A stretch of DNA of 64,000 nucleotides from Bolinopsis microptera (lineage: Eukaryota; Ctenophora; Tentaculata; Lobata; Bolinopsidae). Positions 1-13,900 of the stretch are shown here, piece after piece. The notes beneath the pieces are model-generated. The model was not told the DNA's origin, searched no databases, and saw nothing but the letters and a program-made list of their open reading frames with translations. Made by a program: the position numbers and the translations under genes. Every line of letters starts with the position of its first letter. Within the stretch, counting starts at the first letter, position 1. The DNA lies in the NCBI RefSeq assembly GCF_026151205.1, contig NC_087080.1, positions 15,819,337 to 15,883,336 of the forward strand, read 5' to 3'.

Positions 1-160
<160 letters not shown>

Positions 161-1903
161 ATTAGTATCCTGTTAATCCGTTTATAAGGCAGTAGGCGTA
201 AGAACCATTTAAAGTGAATTTGTGAATATTTAAAGCCTCGCATGACACTATCTAAACCATTTAAACTTGGGCTCATTTTAAATTAAACAGCGTCTACATA
301 AACTGTATATCAATCTGGGACAAAACGTATTTAATTATAAACCATACTGCTATTTGTTTAACTCTAAAATTTAGCCATTTCCTTCATCCTTGAGCAGTTT
401 ATGATAAAGTTTGAATAACGACTGCTTTACAGACAGCGGGCATTTTCTTGTATTCACTATTCAAGTTGAGAAAGTTTGAGTAATAACCGAGCTGTCGAGA
501 CAAGGATGTTCCCACCATTAACTCGGTCATTACTTCATTAAACTATACACTGATTCCAAATGTCATGAGTGTAGCAACATTTTGACAAAATTACCAGTTT
601 GAGTCTTTTGGAAAAGCGATATGATTGGTAAAGGCGATTTGAGTCGGCTTAACTATCAAGTGATTGAGCTTTCAAGTGAAAACTTTTAAAATGTAATACA
701 TTTTGATTTTAATTGCCACGAGCAAGCTTTAACTCATTTTTCCGACTTGATCATTTCAGTATAATTATGTCTCGTGATGATTATGATTATGTTTCATAAA
801 TGCTCGTGTACAGTACATGTATCCGTGACAAAATATTTAAATCTTTTGATAGTATCCGTAATCTTTCGGCAGTATTTATTGAAAATACGTAATGGTTCTA
901 AAATCGCCGATGTCTGGAAAATGGCAACATTCAAATCCTTACCGTATCATCTAACTAATAATCCCAGAATGTGTGTCTGTCTGTCTGTTTGTAATTTCCG
1001 AGCGGCTTAATCAAGAAAACGGTAAGAGTTGCGGGACTGATTTTTTCGGTAAAGTGCCGACAAAACTCTGACGAAGTTAAATGATAAAGGTTTTTTAAAT
1101 CGGTCGTTGGTAGGTGGTTTAATTGATGGTTTTGTACCACAAATGTTACATAAAATGGCTTGAGCAGAACGGTAAGAGTTACGGGGCTCGCATATATATA
1201 TATGTAGCTGCATAATTAGTGTAATTGAGTTACCCGGGTAAGATTCGCTGTCTATACTATAATCTTATTAGGGGAGGGGGAACTGTTTGGACTGCAGAGA
1301 GAGAGAGTTCATACTTTCATACGACAATGTTATGCGTGTTCACAAATATGATAGGCGGGTGTGGTGTTAAGGGTTAATTTCTATTGATTATTGTTTAAGA
1401 TACTATTACTATTGTTTAAGATACCATTGGATACGTGAGGGCACTCCGAATAGAATTGCTCACCTAATGCGGGTTCTGACTCAACGGGTAAATGCTCCTA
1501 CCCTTTTTAACTGCGGCAGTGAAATCCCGGCCGAAGGCCGGGTTACACTAGTCAATCATCATATTCTGAGATTCATAATGAAGAAACCTGGTAAATTTGA
1601 CTTTTAAAAAATAATAGGTAGCGATAACAAAGAATGCAAACAACAAGGCTTGTCTTTTTTGACAAATTTTTGCCACACCTTTAGCTGAACATTTTCTTAT
1701 TTTTGTTTAAATATTTTCGTCAAGCTTCAAATCATATCATAATCGGAATTACCACAAGTTGCTGTGATTTTTTAGTTAAATTATAATAATCGGCTTAATT
1801 GCTGTACTTTTTTAATAATTTTATAATAATCGGCTTAATTGCTGTGTTTTCCTAATAAAATTACAATAATCGGCTTAATTATCATTAACTATTTTGAAAT
1901 CAG
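161..1903. other. AT-rich stretch without a recognised gene
   Basis: I see no conserved reading frame or convincing exon here. It may be intron or 5' sequence of the plus-strand gene whose first exon I can support starts at 1904. A short ATATAT run lies near 1193-1203. Near 1780-1880 the phrase TAATAATCGGCTTAATTGCTG recurs in slightly changed form about every 55 bases, a weak tandem repeat. Confidence 0.5.
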
Positions 1904-4900
1904 GAAGAAGAAGGGACATCCATCAGCCAGGAGAGCCAACCAGCCAAAAATGAATTCCTTGTAAGAAAAATATTCAAATTATCGCTACTCCTGCCAGCTC
2001 TATTAATTTTGTGATCTGAGAACCCTTTCCTAAGTTACAATGCCAGATAGCAATCATTCTATTTACATTTCATCCCATTTTTTTATTAAAATTTAAGAAA
2101 TCGACTTATTTCAAGAACTTTTTTTGTATTTTGCCCTACTTAAACAAGTTAAGCCATGTAGCAATAATTTACATGCATTTAAACTTGATATGCTGCTGCA
2201 ATAAAACCCTGAGCTATCCTTTTTGCGATGCAAGCATAGTAAGGAGAATTAAAGAGGTCCAGTAACAGCTTTGAAGAGAATTGTTTAAGTGCTTAAATCT
2301 CCTCCCTTTACCAGTTCTACTAACATTATGCTATCCTTGTTTATTTATTGATTCATACACATTACACGTATCCAATTTTTAAAATGCACTCCCGACAACA
2401 ATTTCAATTGATATCCCTTCATGGAGTCTGTTTGCTGGATGTTAAAACAGAAGTAAAACAGAAGAAGGAGTTAAAAGAAATAACATTATTTCTTTTAACT
2501 CCTACATAAATAACTTTATTTCAGGTAGGCGCACTGCCGGGTGAAATAGGGTATAAATCAAGCAGTCACACTCTCTCCAAACATAGCTCAGTAGACCACG
2601 GTGAAGATGCCTCTGAGAAACACCAGAGCGGCTGGGAGACGTGTGATATCAGGTACAAACTGGCAAACAGACAAACTGGCAAACTAAAGAACTGACAAAC
2701 AGACAAACTGGCTAACAGACAAACTGGCTAACAGACAAACTGGCAAACAGACAAACTGGCTAACAGACAAACTGGCAAACAGACAAACTGGCAAACAGAC
2801 AAACTGGCAAACAGACAAACATATAGAGATTAGAAACGTACAAACTGGTTAACAGACAAACTAAAGAACTGACAAACATACAAACTGGCAAACAGACAAA
2901 CTGGCAAACAGACAAACTGGCAAACAGACAAACTGGCAAACTGAAAAACTTAAGAACTGACAAACATACAGAGATTAGAAACGTACAAACTGACAAACAG
3001 ACAAACTAAAGAACTGACAAACATACAGAGATTAGAAACGTACAAACTGGAAAACAGACAAACTAAAGAACTGACAAACATACAGAGATTAGAAACGTAC
3101 AAACTGGAAAACAGACAAACTAAAGAACTGACAAACATACAGAGATTAGAAACGTACAAACTGGCAAACAGACAAACTAAAGAACTGACAAACATACAGA
3201 GATTAGAAACGTACAAACTGGCTAACAGACAAACTTAAGAACTGACAAACATACAGAGATTAGAAACGTACAAACTGGCAAACAGACAAACTAAAGAACT
3301 GACAAACATACAGAGATTAGAAACGTACAAACTGGCTAACAGACAAACTAAAGAACTGACAAACATACAGAGATTAGAAACGTACAAACTGACAAACAGA
3401 CAAACTAAAGAACTGACAAACATACAGAGATTAGAAACGTACAAACTGACAAACAGACAAACTAAAGAACTGACAAACATACAGAGATTAGAAACGTACA
3501 AACTGGCTAACAGACAAACTTAAGAACTGACAAACATACAGAGATTAGAAACGTACAAACTGACAAACAGACAAACTTATAAAGATTAGACGGCATTTAT
3601 TGAACACTGTACAGTGTACAATTAACACAGTTAACACACTTTCTAACCACCTAAAGTACCCATAAAATTTAACAGATTTCTCTACAATCCATGAATTGCA
3701 ATATGTAATTCAACGTCAACCGTGCGGAGCGTCAACTAGGTGTTAAATGACCGCAAGCTATTACCTTGCGTAACCTGTACTTTAAACGTACATCAACTGT
3801 GCCACCTGTTTGCCAAAGACAGTTTACATTTCCCAAATCTTATACTGTATCAGTTGCTTACATAGCACGAGCTAGTGGCCCCCGAGAGGATAGCGTCTAG
3901 CATTTTACCTACCCTAGATTTGGCACATAGAATTGTTATAAGTGCTATAAAATACAGGGTTATAAAATATAAAATGAGGAAGACAATTTCCAATGAGATT
4001 ATAAACCGCCATAAACTTGATTCCTGAGCGCCGAAACAAGTGTCTTTTATCATATCTTACTAATAAATGAATTAATGATACTCCTTTGTTAAAATAGTGA
4101 CTGTTTCCCTCAGAAAACGTCCGGAGTACACTCGCACGTTGAAGGAGATGGCGGAGGAGTTTGAGGCGCAACGAGATGCGGAAGAGGCGCTGAGACTACA
4201 ACTGCTGAGGGTTAATAAGAAGGAGGAGGGAGAGGAGGATAAGCTCCTTACTAAGGATCAGAGTTTTGTGACCACAGGTGAGAGAGAGGCTTCCAGGCTT
4301 CCTGCTTTTTTTGTTTTTTTTTCATTCTTGCTGATGCGGATTTTTGATGCGAATATAAATCAGGTTAGATGCAGATTTTTTAGTCTCTTTCATACTTTTT
4401 CGACTGATCACCCCTTTAGCTTTTTCTCCCTGCAAAATCCGACCAGTCTCGCTTACACTTGTGTGAGCTTGGAAAAGTATCATGAGCGGTCGTTGCCAGG
4501 TTTTTTTTTCTAGGAATGCAACCTGCAAAATCATTGTTTACTGTATTAAAAATCTTTATGTGCTGGTATCGCTTCTGACTACTGATTTCGTGACCTCTTA
4601 CCTGAGTTCATAACAGAACTTCAGGTATGGGTCCCGTCTACAATCTAATCAAAATTTCTGCATTTTAAATTACGAATTTCCAAATTATGAAAAAACATTT
4701 TTACCAATTTATCTTCAGATGGGGATGATGATAGCATGGATTTGCGAGCCAGCAGTTTCTGCTCAGTGAGCTCTAACAACATGTTACCAGTAAGTAATGA
4801 CCCGCTAATTACCCGCTAATTAACCGCTAATTACCCGCTAATTACCCGCTAATTTCCCGCTAATCTGTTAATTTATTGATAATTTCTTAATTAATGGATA

Positions 4901-7900
4901 TGCTTGTAAAAACGTTATCTATTTTTCTCATAAACTAAAACGGTGTTGAGCTTCTAAGATGACTGCTTTTAGATTACTTTCAACCCATGAGAACACACAC
5001 GAACATCATATGGACTAAAAATTGCATAACTCTTCCATCAAAAAGTAACACCATCCAGTCAGCTTTAATTAAGAGGCCGATCAGCATGGTTCCATTACCG
5101 ACAAGATAGTGGCTGCTCCTCAATATATATCCTTGACGTCACAATCCACTTTCAGACTGCCTGCCACGAAGTTTTTATTGTATTTTCGGTTAAAAGAACG
5201 TCTCAGCGTTCTGCATCACCATCATCAGAACTGGCCACCCCTCTCTCGCGATGAAGAGCTACCAAGCTGCTTTATTGTGTTGCCATTTACCGATTTATGC
5301 GTGCTGGTAATCAGCGATCTTTTAACAACAACTTGTAGTCTGTACAATCGTTACAGGCACAACCATATTACTGCCATGCCGTCACTACAACGCAGATTAG
5401 AACTGAAGGAGTCGAGACAGGGTTCGATACTCGAGCAACCGCTTAGTAATAAAGGTGGATAATTACTGGAACTATGAGACTATGAGAAATTAATCAAGAC
5501 GTAGAGAGAGTAGTAGTACGAGTTACGATTGTCCGCGGTTGAAAATGGTGGTTTTACTGAAGTTTTATAGGTCATCAACCAAAAAATGAACGCCATCTTC
5601 TTAATAAGGTCTGGCGGCTAGTTAATAGGGTTGCCACTTCCTTCAAGTTCAAGTTTCAACGTATGACGATCGCCGATCATTGGTTGATATAAATTTTTGA
5701 GTCCACTATTAATTGAAATAAACAACATTTTACAAATCATTTATCCGATTGACGTCAGACGTGCATGTGTCTCGACACCAGTTTAAGTGATGCAATTGTA
5801 CCATTTTCTTAAAGTAATTTTGTCTGTAATAGGTTGAGATTGTTCGAGAAGGATTCGGTGAAGTGGAACTAAGTTTCTCAGCCTGCGATATAGCATATCA
5901 TTAACATTTAGTCATTGACGTCAGAGGTCGGTTAAGTGTTTGAGAGTTCCCAACGTTCAGCAAATTAGAACCGGACAACTAAATGTTCGTACTGAGAATC
6001 GCATGGGTCGACGTGGTTGAAAGTTCGTGGACAACATACAGATACGTAGGTTTTATGAAATGCTGAATAGCTAACCAGAACAACCAGTGAAGGCATGGTG
6101 GATGGTGGATGGTGGATGGTGGATGGTGGATGGTGGATGGTGGATGGTGGATGGTGGATGGTGGATGGTGGATGGTGGATGGTGGATGGTGGATGGTGGA
6201 TGGTGGATGGTGGATGGTGGATGGTGGATGGTGGATGGTGGATGGTGGATGGTGGATGGTGGATGGTGGATGGTGGATGGTGGATGGTGGATGGTGGATG
6301 GTGGATGGTGGATGGTGGATGGTGGATGGTGGATGGTGGATGGTGGATGGTGGATGGTGGATGGTGGATGGTGGATGGTGGATGGTGGATGGTGGATGGT
6401 GGATGGTGGATGGTGGATGGTGGATGGTGGATGGTGGATGGTGGATGGTGGATGGTGGATGGTGGATGGTGGATGGTGGATGGTGGATGGTGGATGGTGG
6501 ATGGTGGATGGTGGATGGTGGATGGTGGATGGTGGATGGTGGATGGTGGATGGTGGATGGTGGATGGTGGATGGTGGATGGTGGATGGTGGATGGTGGAT
6601 GGTGGATGGTGGATGGTGGATGGTTGATGGTGGATGGTGGATGGTGGATGGTGGATGGTGGATGGTGGAATGAGAGACAAGCCTGTCACATTATATTGTG
6701 TGAACATAATGATTGGACGATGTGATGATAGTCAATGGTCATTGGTCATCCAAGGTGCAGGTTTCCAATTCAATATGGTCGAATAACTGTATTTTCATAT
6801 GATGTAGATCAGCTGCATACTATGCCACTATGCCACTATGCCACTATGCCACTATGCCACTATGCCACTATGCCACATTACCATTACGCTACTATACCAC
6901 ATTACCACTACCAACAACGATGGATTGGAAAAAATTAGGGTTAACCACGTGATGCTTTGTGATCCACACCGAAAATGTGTTTCATGAATAAAGGGTGGCA
7001 GTGACTATAATAGTCTGCTAATCTCTAGTTTTCAATTTATTTGGCTCCCTCAACCTCATAAACCCCAATTAACCCCGTGGAACAAAGAGAGTGTGATATC
7101 CGAGTATGTTCCTATATTGATCTAAAAGATCAGTTGAGTCATAGTCATACATTATAACAGACAAGATATGTCTTGCTCGAGGTAGGATCTTAACCCAGGT
7201 ATTCTGTAAATTTGCATATTATTATACTAGCGTGTCTTAGTCCGCTCACACTAAAGAATCAACTAAAGAATTTGATAGTGCAACTGCACTATCGTTAACC
7301 CATTTGCTTACTACGCTATCATCTACCTATGTCACCTATGTTGAGTTTCGTAAAGCTTCAACAGGGTCATCACATGAACCGTGTGAGCTGTGATTTGAAA
7401 TACACCTGGTCACCGATAGAATGCAAATCATAGGGCATAGCATTTCACAATTTCGAGCCTTTGATGACTGCAAATAAATAACCATATAGGGACTGGTGAG
7501 CTGCTGAGGTGTATATGCATAGTTGTGGACACAACAAGAAAATTGAGAATAATCTTGTGCGAGGGTAGGGACCCAGATGTCGTTTCTAACCCAAATAAAC
7601 TTTAAGGAGGCTTCTCATCAGTAGCCGCACCTCCTTACTCGGTTTCTGAACTGGAATTCTATGGGCTTCCAGACGGCCAGACCGAGTATTACCACCCCAT
7701 CCTTCTAGAGTTCATCACAAGTAGCACCCACCTTGAAGATCTTTGACACCCAGACACACCCCATTGGCGAACAAACTTTGGATATAATCTTACATGCTCC
7801 CGAAGGAATCCCTGGTTTATGGTCTTTCTCATCGTCACCAGCACTTTCACTAGGTCACCAGCTCTTTCACTGAAGTCATCAGCCCTTTCACTGAAGTCAT

Positions 7901-10900
7901 CAGATGTGACTCTGATCAGTTGAGTCATAGTCATACATTATAACAGACAAGATATGTCTTGCTCGAGGTAGGATCTTAACCCAGGTATTCTGTAAATTTG
8001 CATATTATTATACTAGCGTGTCTTAGTCCGCTCACACTAAAGAATCAACTAAAGAATTTGATAGTGCAACTGCACTATCGTTAACCCATTTGCTTACTAC
8101 GCTATCATCTACCTATGTCACCTATGTTGAGTTTCGTAAAGCTTCAACAGGGTCATCACATGAACCGTGTGAGCTGTGATTTGAAATACACCTGGTCACC
8201 GATAGAATGCAAATCATAGGGCATAGCATTTCACAATTTGGAGCATTTGATGACTGCAAATAAATAACCATATATGGACTGGTGAGCTGCTGAGGTGTAT
8301 ATGCATACAGAATACAGATGGAATCACTACAAGGTTTCCTAAACGTGACCTGGAACGAACAAAATGTTAATGTGGAATTTGTTTCAAAACATATAATTTT
8401 ACATATAATTTTACTAATTTTAAATATAATTTTACATATAATTTTACATATAATTTTACATATAATTTTACATATAATTTTACATATAATTTTACATATA
8501 ATTTTACATATAATTTTACATATATGTTTTAAACACAAATGTTAATTTTGCATGCTGAGGTAACTGCTCCCTCTAATCCTGTACAAACATCAGGGATAAC
8601 TGTTGTCATGGAGATCACGCATTCTAGTAATCCTTGCGGTGAAATAATTTTGTATGCTTTCATATTCACGCTTCTGATTGTCACCTATCTTAGAACTGTT
8701 TAAAGGGTACCATATCGGGCAACAACATCCTTATTCATCATTTTCGAGACATCATTATCTCAAATATTCAAGAGTCGCAGTAACGAGAACCAACATTGAA
8801 ACATGGAATTTGATGATTAATTATTTTCCAGATCGATCAGAGTACCAAGAAAGATTCTTCCAGAGAGATGTCATGCGACGATATGGAGGATCCCGTTAGA
8901 CCTAGCTCAAAACTGGAGGTAATTTGGAATAAAACTTTAATTTTATCATGCGATCTTTATCATGCGAAGTTATTTATACTAAACTTATATAACCAAGTTT
9001 AATAATTAGCGATTGTTTGTTAGTACCTTGGAATGTGTTCAATGTTGATTTATTTCTTATAGGGACTAGCGTCCTGACTGTTGAACCAACTAACAAATGA
9101 GTACAAAAACAAACTTATAAGGAATATTAGTCGATTGATTTCCCTGTAACCACAGCTCCATCACAAACCAAATATTAGAATCACAATTTTGTAATCTGGT
9201 TCTCAAATAATATTAATATGATCTATGATACATGTAAGTTAAAAAGTTGACTAAAAACTATAATAAATCATTACAGGACATTGTTTTTCCTTTTTTTTAA
9301 ATCACAAAACTGAAAACATCGACCATTCTACATACCCTGTCTTAGGCTGTCATTTGTCTCCTAAAATCAGCTGCACTTTGATTTTGTGTAGCTCATGATA
9401 GCCGAAAGGTGTTAATACGTACGTTTTCCCTTCACGAGAACGATAAGAATGCCAAATTTAGTCAAAAAATATTGAATTTTCTTCCTTGACGTCACGTAGG
9501 TTTATTATTAAGCTACGATTATTAATTATATGGGGGACAGAATCCAGAACTAGGAATGCCCAAATATGGTATCTTTTAAATCGACGAAGACACAGTTCAC
9601 ACGTCATGAAATATTATTATACCGGAGTCGGTATTTGTTTTTGAAGGCGTAGCCACAGATGTCACAACATTTATTAAATTAACTGTTATGACATCTGTGC
9701 TACGTATTCACCCTTAGTGGGTGGTTTTGCAATGCAAAACGTACAATGGTCAAATTTGATCATCCGATGTTACGTAAGCCAGCCAAGGGGAGGGGGTTAG
9801 GGTTAGGGGTAGGGTTAGGAATTGTTCACATGTTACGTAAGCCAGCCAAGGGGAGGGGTTAGGGTTAGGGTTAGGAATTGTTCGCATGTTAGGTAAGCCA
9901 GCCAAGGGGAGGGGGTTAGGGTTATGGTTAGGAATTGTTCACATGTTAGGTAAGCCAGCCAAGCTGGGAGGGGGTTAGAAATGGTTAGTTACGCCATCAA
10001 TTAGATTCAAATTGACTGAATGAACTATTAACCTATACTACTATGACTACTTGCAACTAACCCGTGAAATCGATTCAGGCTGTTTCTCCAGAATGTCCCT
10101 TTTTCCAGGAGCCCATAAGCCCGATCCCTATGAGAACGATGTCTTGTGACCATCATAATATAAAGAGTAGAAGAAGAAGAATCAGTGCATTTTTAGGATT
10201 GTAAAAAGAGAAGCTGGATAGAGCCTTAACGTTGATGGGACATAATGTGGTTAACGTAGGCAATGCCAGAGAAACGATGTTTAAATTCTAAATACGAGTA
10301 TCTTAATATATTAAGAGAAAATATATTAAGAGAAAGATATTACGAGAAAGGATACCTATAACGAGAAAGGATACCTATAGAAAAATATTACGAGAAAGGA
10401 TACCTAAATACAAGATCCAAGCTTCTGTTGATATGTGTCCTAGCGAGACCTTATAAAATCTCCAGCTTTACGGTTGTGTTTTCTAGATTTGTGTAATAAA
10501 TTGTCGAAATAGTTTAGCGCATGTTGTTGGACCTGTAGGTCATAGTTTTTGTGGACTATTAAGAATAACGATGTACTCGTCTTCAGTAATGACTGAATTT
10601 TTGTGCTTTGTCTTGAAGTGTGTTATTTTTTGTGTCCGGCAAATAAAATATTTGTTACTTGTTCCTTGTATTGATATTGTATTAGTATATAGACCAAATT
10701 TCAATGTATTGGTAAATAGCAGTGACTGATTGTTCATGTATTTCAATTGAAGGTGTTTTTGTTGTTTTTTGTTATGCTAATCTGATTGTCCTCACAAGTG
10801 TGCTCAGTAAAAAAATAAGCCTGATCAGGGAAGTTACTTGCGCTTTAGTCTCCCTTATAACGCTAGAAGAAGCTCTTGTCTGTGAAAACTAAACTTGTCT

Positions 10901-13900
10901 TAAGACTCAAATACAACGGTCACTTGGTCAGTGGTCACTTGGTCACTTGGTCGACTTCAATGCACGAGGATGTACATAAGCTGTTACATTTTGTGATATG
11001 TCAGTAACATACAGCTGTATACAGCTGTATACTTACTTTGTGGTAGTGGTATATCACTTACCTGACACTAATTTTGTAACCCGCAATTTATAAATAGATA
11101 TTTATTAATAGATACAATTACGAAAAGGAAGGTAAATGCATATATAATATATAATATATACCTATATATTTATAATTTATATATTAAACAGTTTAATTTG
11201 ATGCAAATAAACTCGGTATACCTTTGAACTTTGGTTAACAGATTGCTCGGGAAGGTTTATTACAAATACAGACATATAATAAGTTTGACTTTGACATATT
11301 CAATCGACCTAGCCTCAAATTCATTAGCTATCAAAAGAGAAATTTAGCCAACACAATTAAGGCCAAAAGGAAAATTCCTTGTACAAAATTTCATCAAAGC
11401 TGTTCTATTTCAGACGGACAGTAAGGACAGTGGGTATGGAGCGGAGAACAACCGATCAAAGAGGAAATTTGTTAAATTCCCGGAACATCACAGATCACTC
11501 GACGGTGATCATGGATTTAATCTTAGGTACGAAAACATTAAAATGATCCAACAGTCAATAAAGTTCGCATTTTCACATCAAAGACAGTATTCACAATTCA
11601 CAGCATCGCACTTGTTATAAATGGAATCGTTCGTATTTGTAGTCAAGAGAAACGCCACCCTTGGCCTTGCACCGTATACGCAATTTTTTGACGAGAAGAG
11701 AATTTTTGATTCCTCAAACATCAAAGATAACAGAAATCAAAAAAGTCATATTATTATTAAGAATTTTATGGAATTTGCACTAAATTCGCGCCAGCATTGT
11801 TGTAAGAAAATTTGTTTCTTAAATCGAAATCCCCATATTAAGTGTTAAGGCATGCCTTCGCTACACGTTATATATACGTTACTAATTATTTATTTTCAGT
11901 AAAAGATTTGCGCGAAAATGGAAAAAGAAAATGCAACTTGCCTAAAACGCAAAGGTTCCTAATAGTAATACCCATGTTAATATTGAATTAGAAATCTAAA
12001 ATGTTGCAGAGCTTCTAGAACTTGACCTAGTGTGTGTGTAACTGTTTGTATGCATGTTTAATGAAATGACGGGTTAGGGTCAAACAATTGTTTCAATCAT
12101 AAACATAGTCAGGCGTGAACACGAATACAGAGTAGGCCAGGACAGCTGTGACCTTTATACCGCGGGGAAACTAAAGAATCAGCTACTCCAATTCTCCAAA
12201 CTCCGCCTGCTCAACTTCCGTACAAGTGGAAATTCCTACTATCACTTTTTGTCTTTTCCCAAAAAAAATTGTATTTTCTCAACTTTAATATTTGAACCTG
12301 TCCAACTGTCTTAAAGTTAATTTCTGTTAAAGTGTTTTTTTCAAAATCCTTGTTTACATATTTGTTGATTGACAATGTCAACCCTTCCAGATCGTTGCTC
12401 TGTTTTGTAGATGTAAACAATCTCGAGAGGTTAATTTGAGGATTAGTTAAATAAGAGTCCAACTGTCTTAAAGTTAAATTCTATTATAAAATGTTTTTTC
12501 AAAATCCTTGTTTACATATTTGTTGATTGACATTTGACAATGTCAACCCTTCCACTTCCAGATCGTTGCTCTGTTTTGTGAATGTAAACAATCTCGAGAG
12601 GTTAATTTTAAGAAAAGCATACATATTTTGGTAACTAACATGTTTAATATGCCACATACGCAATACGCATACATTAAAGAAATAATAAAATTTTAAAAGT
12701 AACGTAGCCACCCAGTCAAATTAGTCAAAGTTTCAAAAACTTTAAAAAGTGTGTGCTTTTTGCGTAAATTTTGTGTAACTTTTTGTACTACTTTTATCAA
12801 ATCATGAATAAACCTTGAAATATTTTTATCGTGTTGGTTGCAGTTTTTTCCGAAAAGCAACCCCTTTTATTGTTTGTTATACTTATATTAGTTGATTTTT
12901 TTCTCCGCAGGCGTTTTTTTCAGAATTTACTGCGCGCAAAAAGCATATATTGTTATCACTCTGCTCTTAGTCTTGCGCGTACTGCAAAAAACTTTAAACA
13001 TCCATAACTCAACGGCTTATTTTTTCACAATGACTTTTATAATGCCCAGTTGAATTCATATAAAAAATTCATATCCAAAGTAAATTATATTTGCTGCGTC
13101 AATTTGATAATTGGTATCATCGCACAAAATCATCAAAACACATATCACCAACTTATACTAAAACACAACTACTATTAGTACACAACATTTTGAAATTGTC
13201 GATTTTCATGATGAAAGGTAATTATACCAATTAAAAATGTTAACTTTAATTTCAAATTTACTCAAATCTACTATAAAGTTCCAATATCACGAATATTCAC
13301 ATCTGACACTAAAATCAAAGTTTTGTTCAGTAAGAATAGTAAGGGGTCGTTCACATTTTACATTATTACTTTTTGGTCAATTTTAACGCCTCATCCCCGT
13401 CCAAAATTAGTTTAACTTTAAGTTTAACACCTCCCCTCTCAGTTTGAGTTATTAATATGTGAACGACCCCTAACCTTAAAAGCAAACAAAAAAGTTTCAT
13501 TTACAATTTCTAATCATTAACATCATTAATAATGGTTTTACTACCTCAGTACAAGTCCACAGCCGTTTGAGTGTGACCCTGACGTCTGTTATGATGGTCT
13601 GCCACAACGCCCCAACACTTCGTGTGATGTTTCAGAAGGAAAAAAGAAAAATGGCGGGTTTTTCAGCTCTTTCCGATCAAAGAAGAACCACACCGAGAAA
13701 GACCATAGTGAAGAAGAACAGTCCTCCACTACAAAGAAGAAGAGAAAGAAGAAAAGTTCGTCGTCAAGTTCGAAGGGCGGAAATAACCTTCAGGTAAATA
13801 TAAATTTGATGAATATGTTGACATTTTATTTCATAGTTTATTTCATACCCAAAGGGCCTTTTCCATTTTCACAAGAATTTTCTTAAAATTTGGGCGATTG

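Noticed and set aside
2760..3501. Minus-strand frames rich in Cys, Val and Ser
   Set aside because: They are by-products of the 57-bp minisatellite inside an intron.
5109..5462. 117-codon plus frame as a gene
   Set aside because: It starts with GTG, lies in an intron and shows no domain or homology that I recognise.
5979..6725. Long reading frames of 170-240 codons on both strands
   Set aside because: They are translations of the GATGGTG heptamer array in different phases.
7128..8307. Miniature LTR retrotransposon
   Set aside because: No TG...CA ends shared by both repeats, no primer-binding site or polypurine tract, and no flanking duplication.
13567..13797. Arg-rich frame over the seventh exon of the plus-strand gene
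   Set aside because: Using the acceptor at 13549 gives a different frame that joins both neighbours in phase; the other frame depends on a downstream acceptor and gives no sensible continuation.
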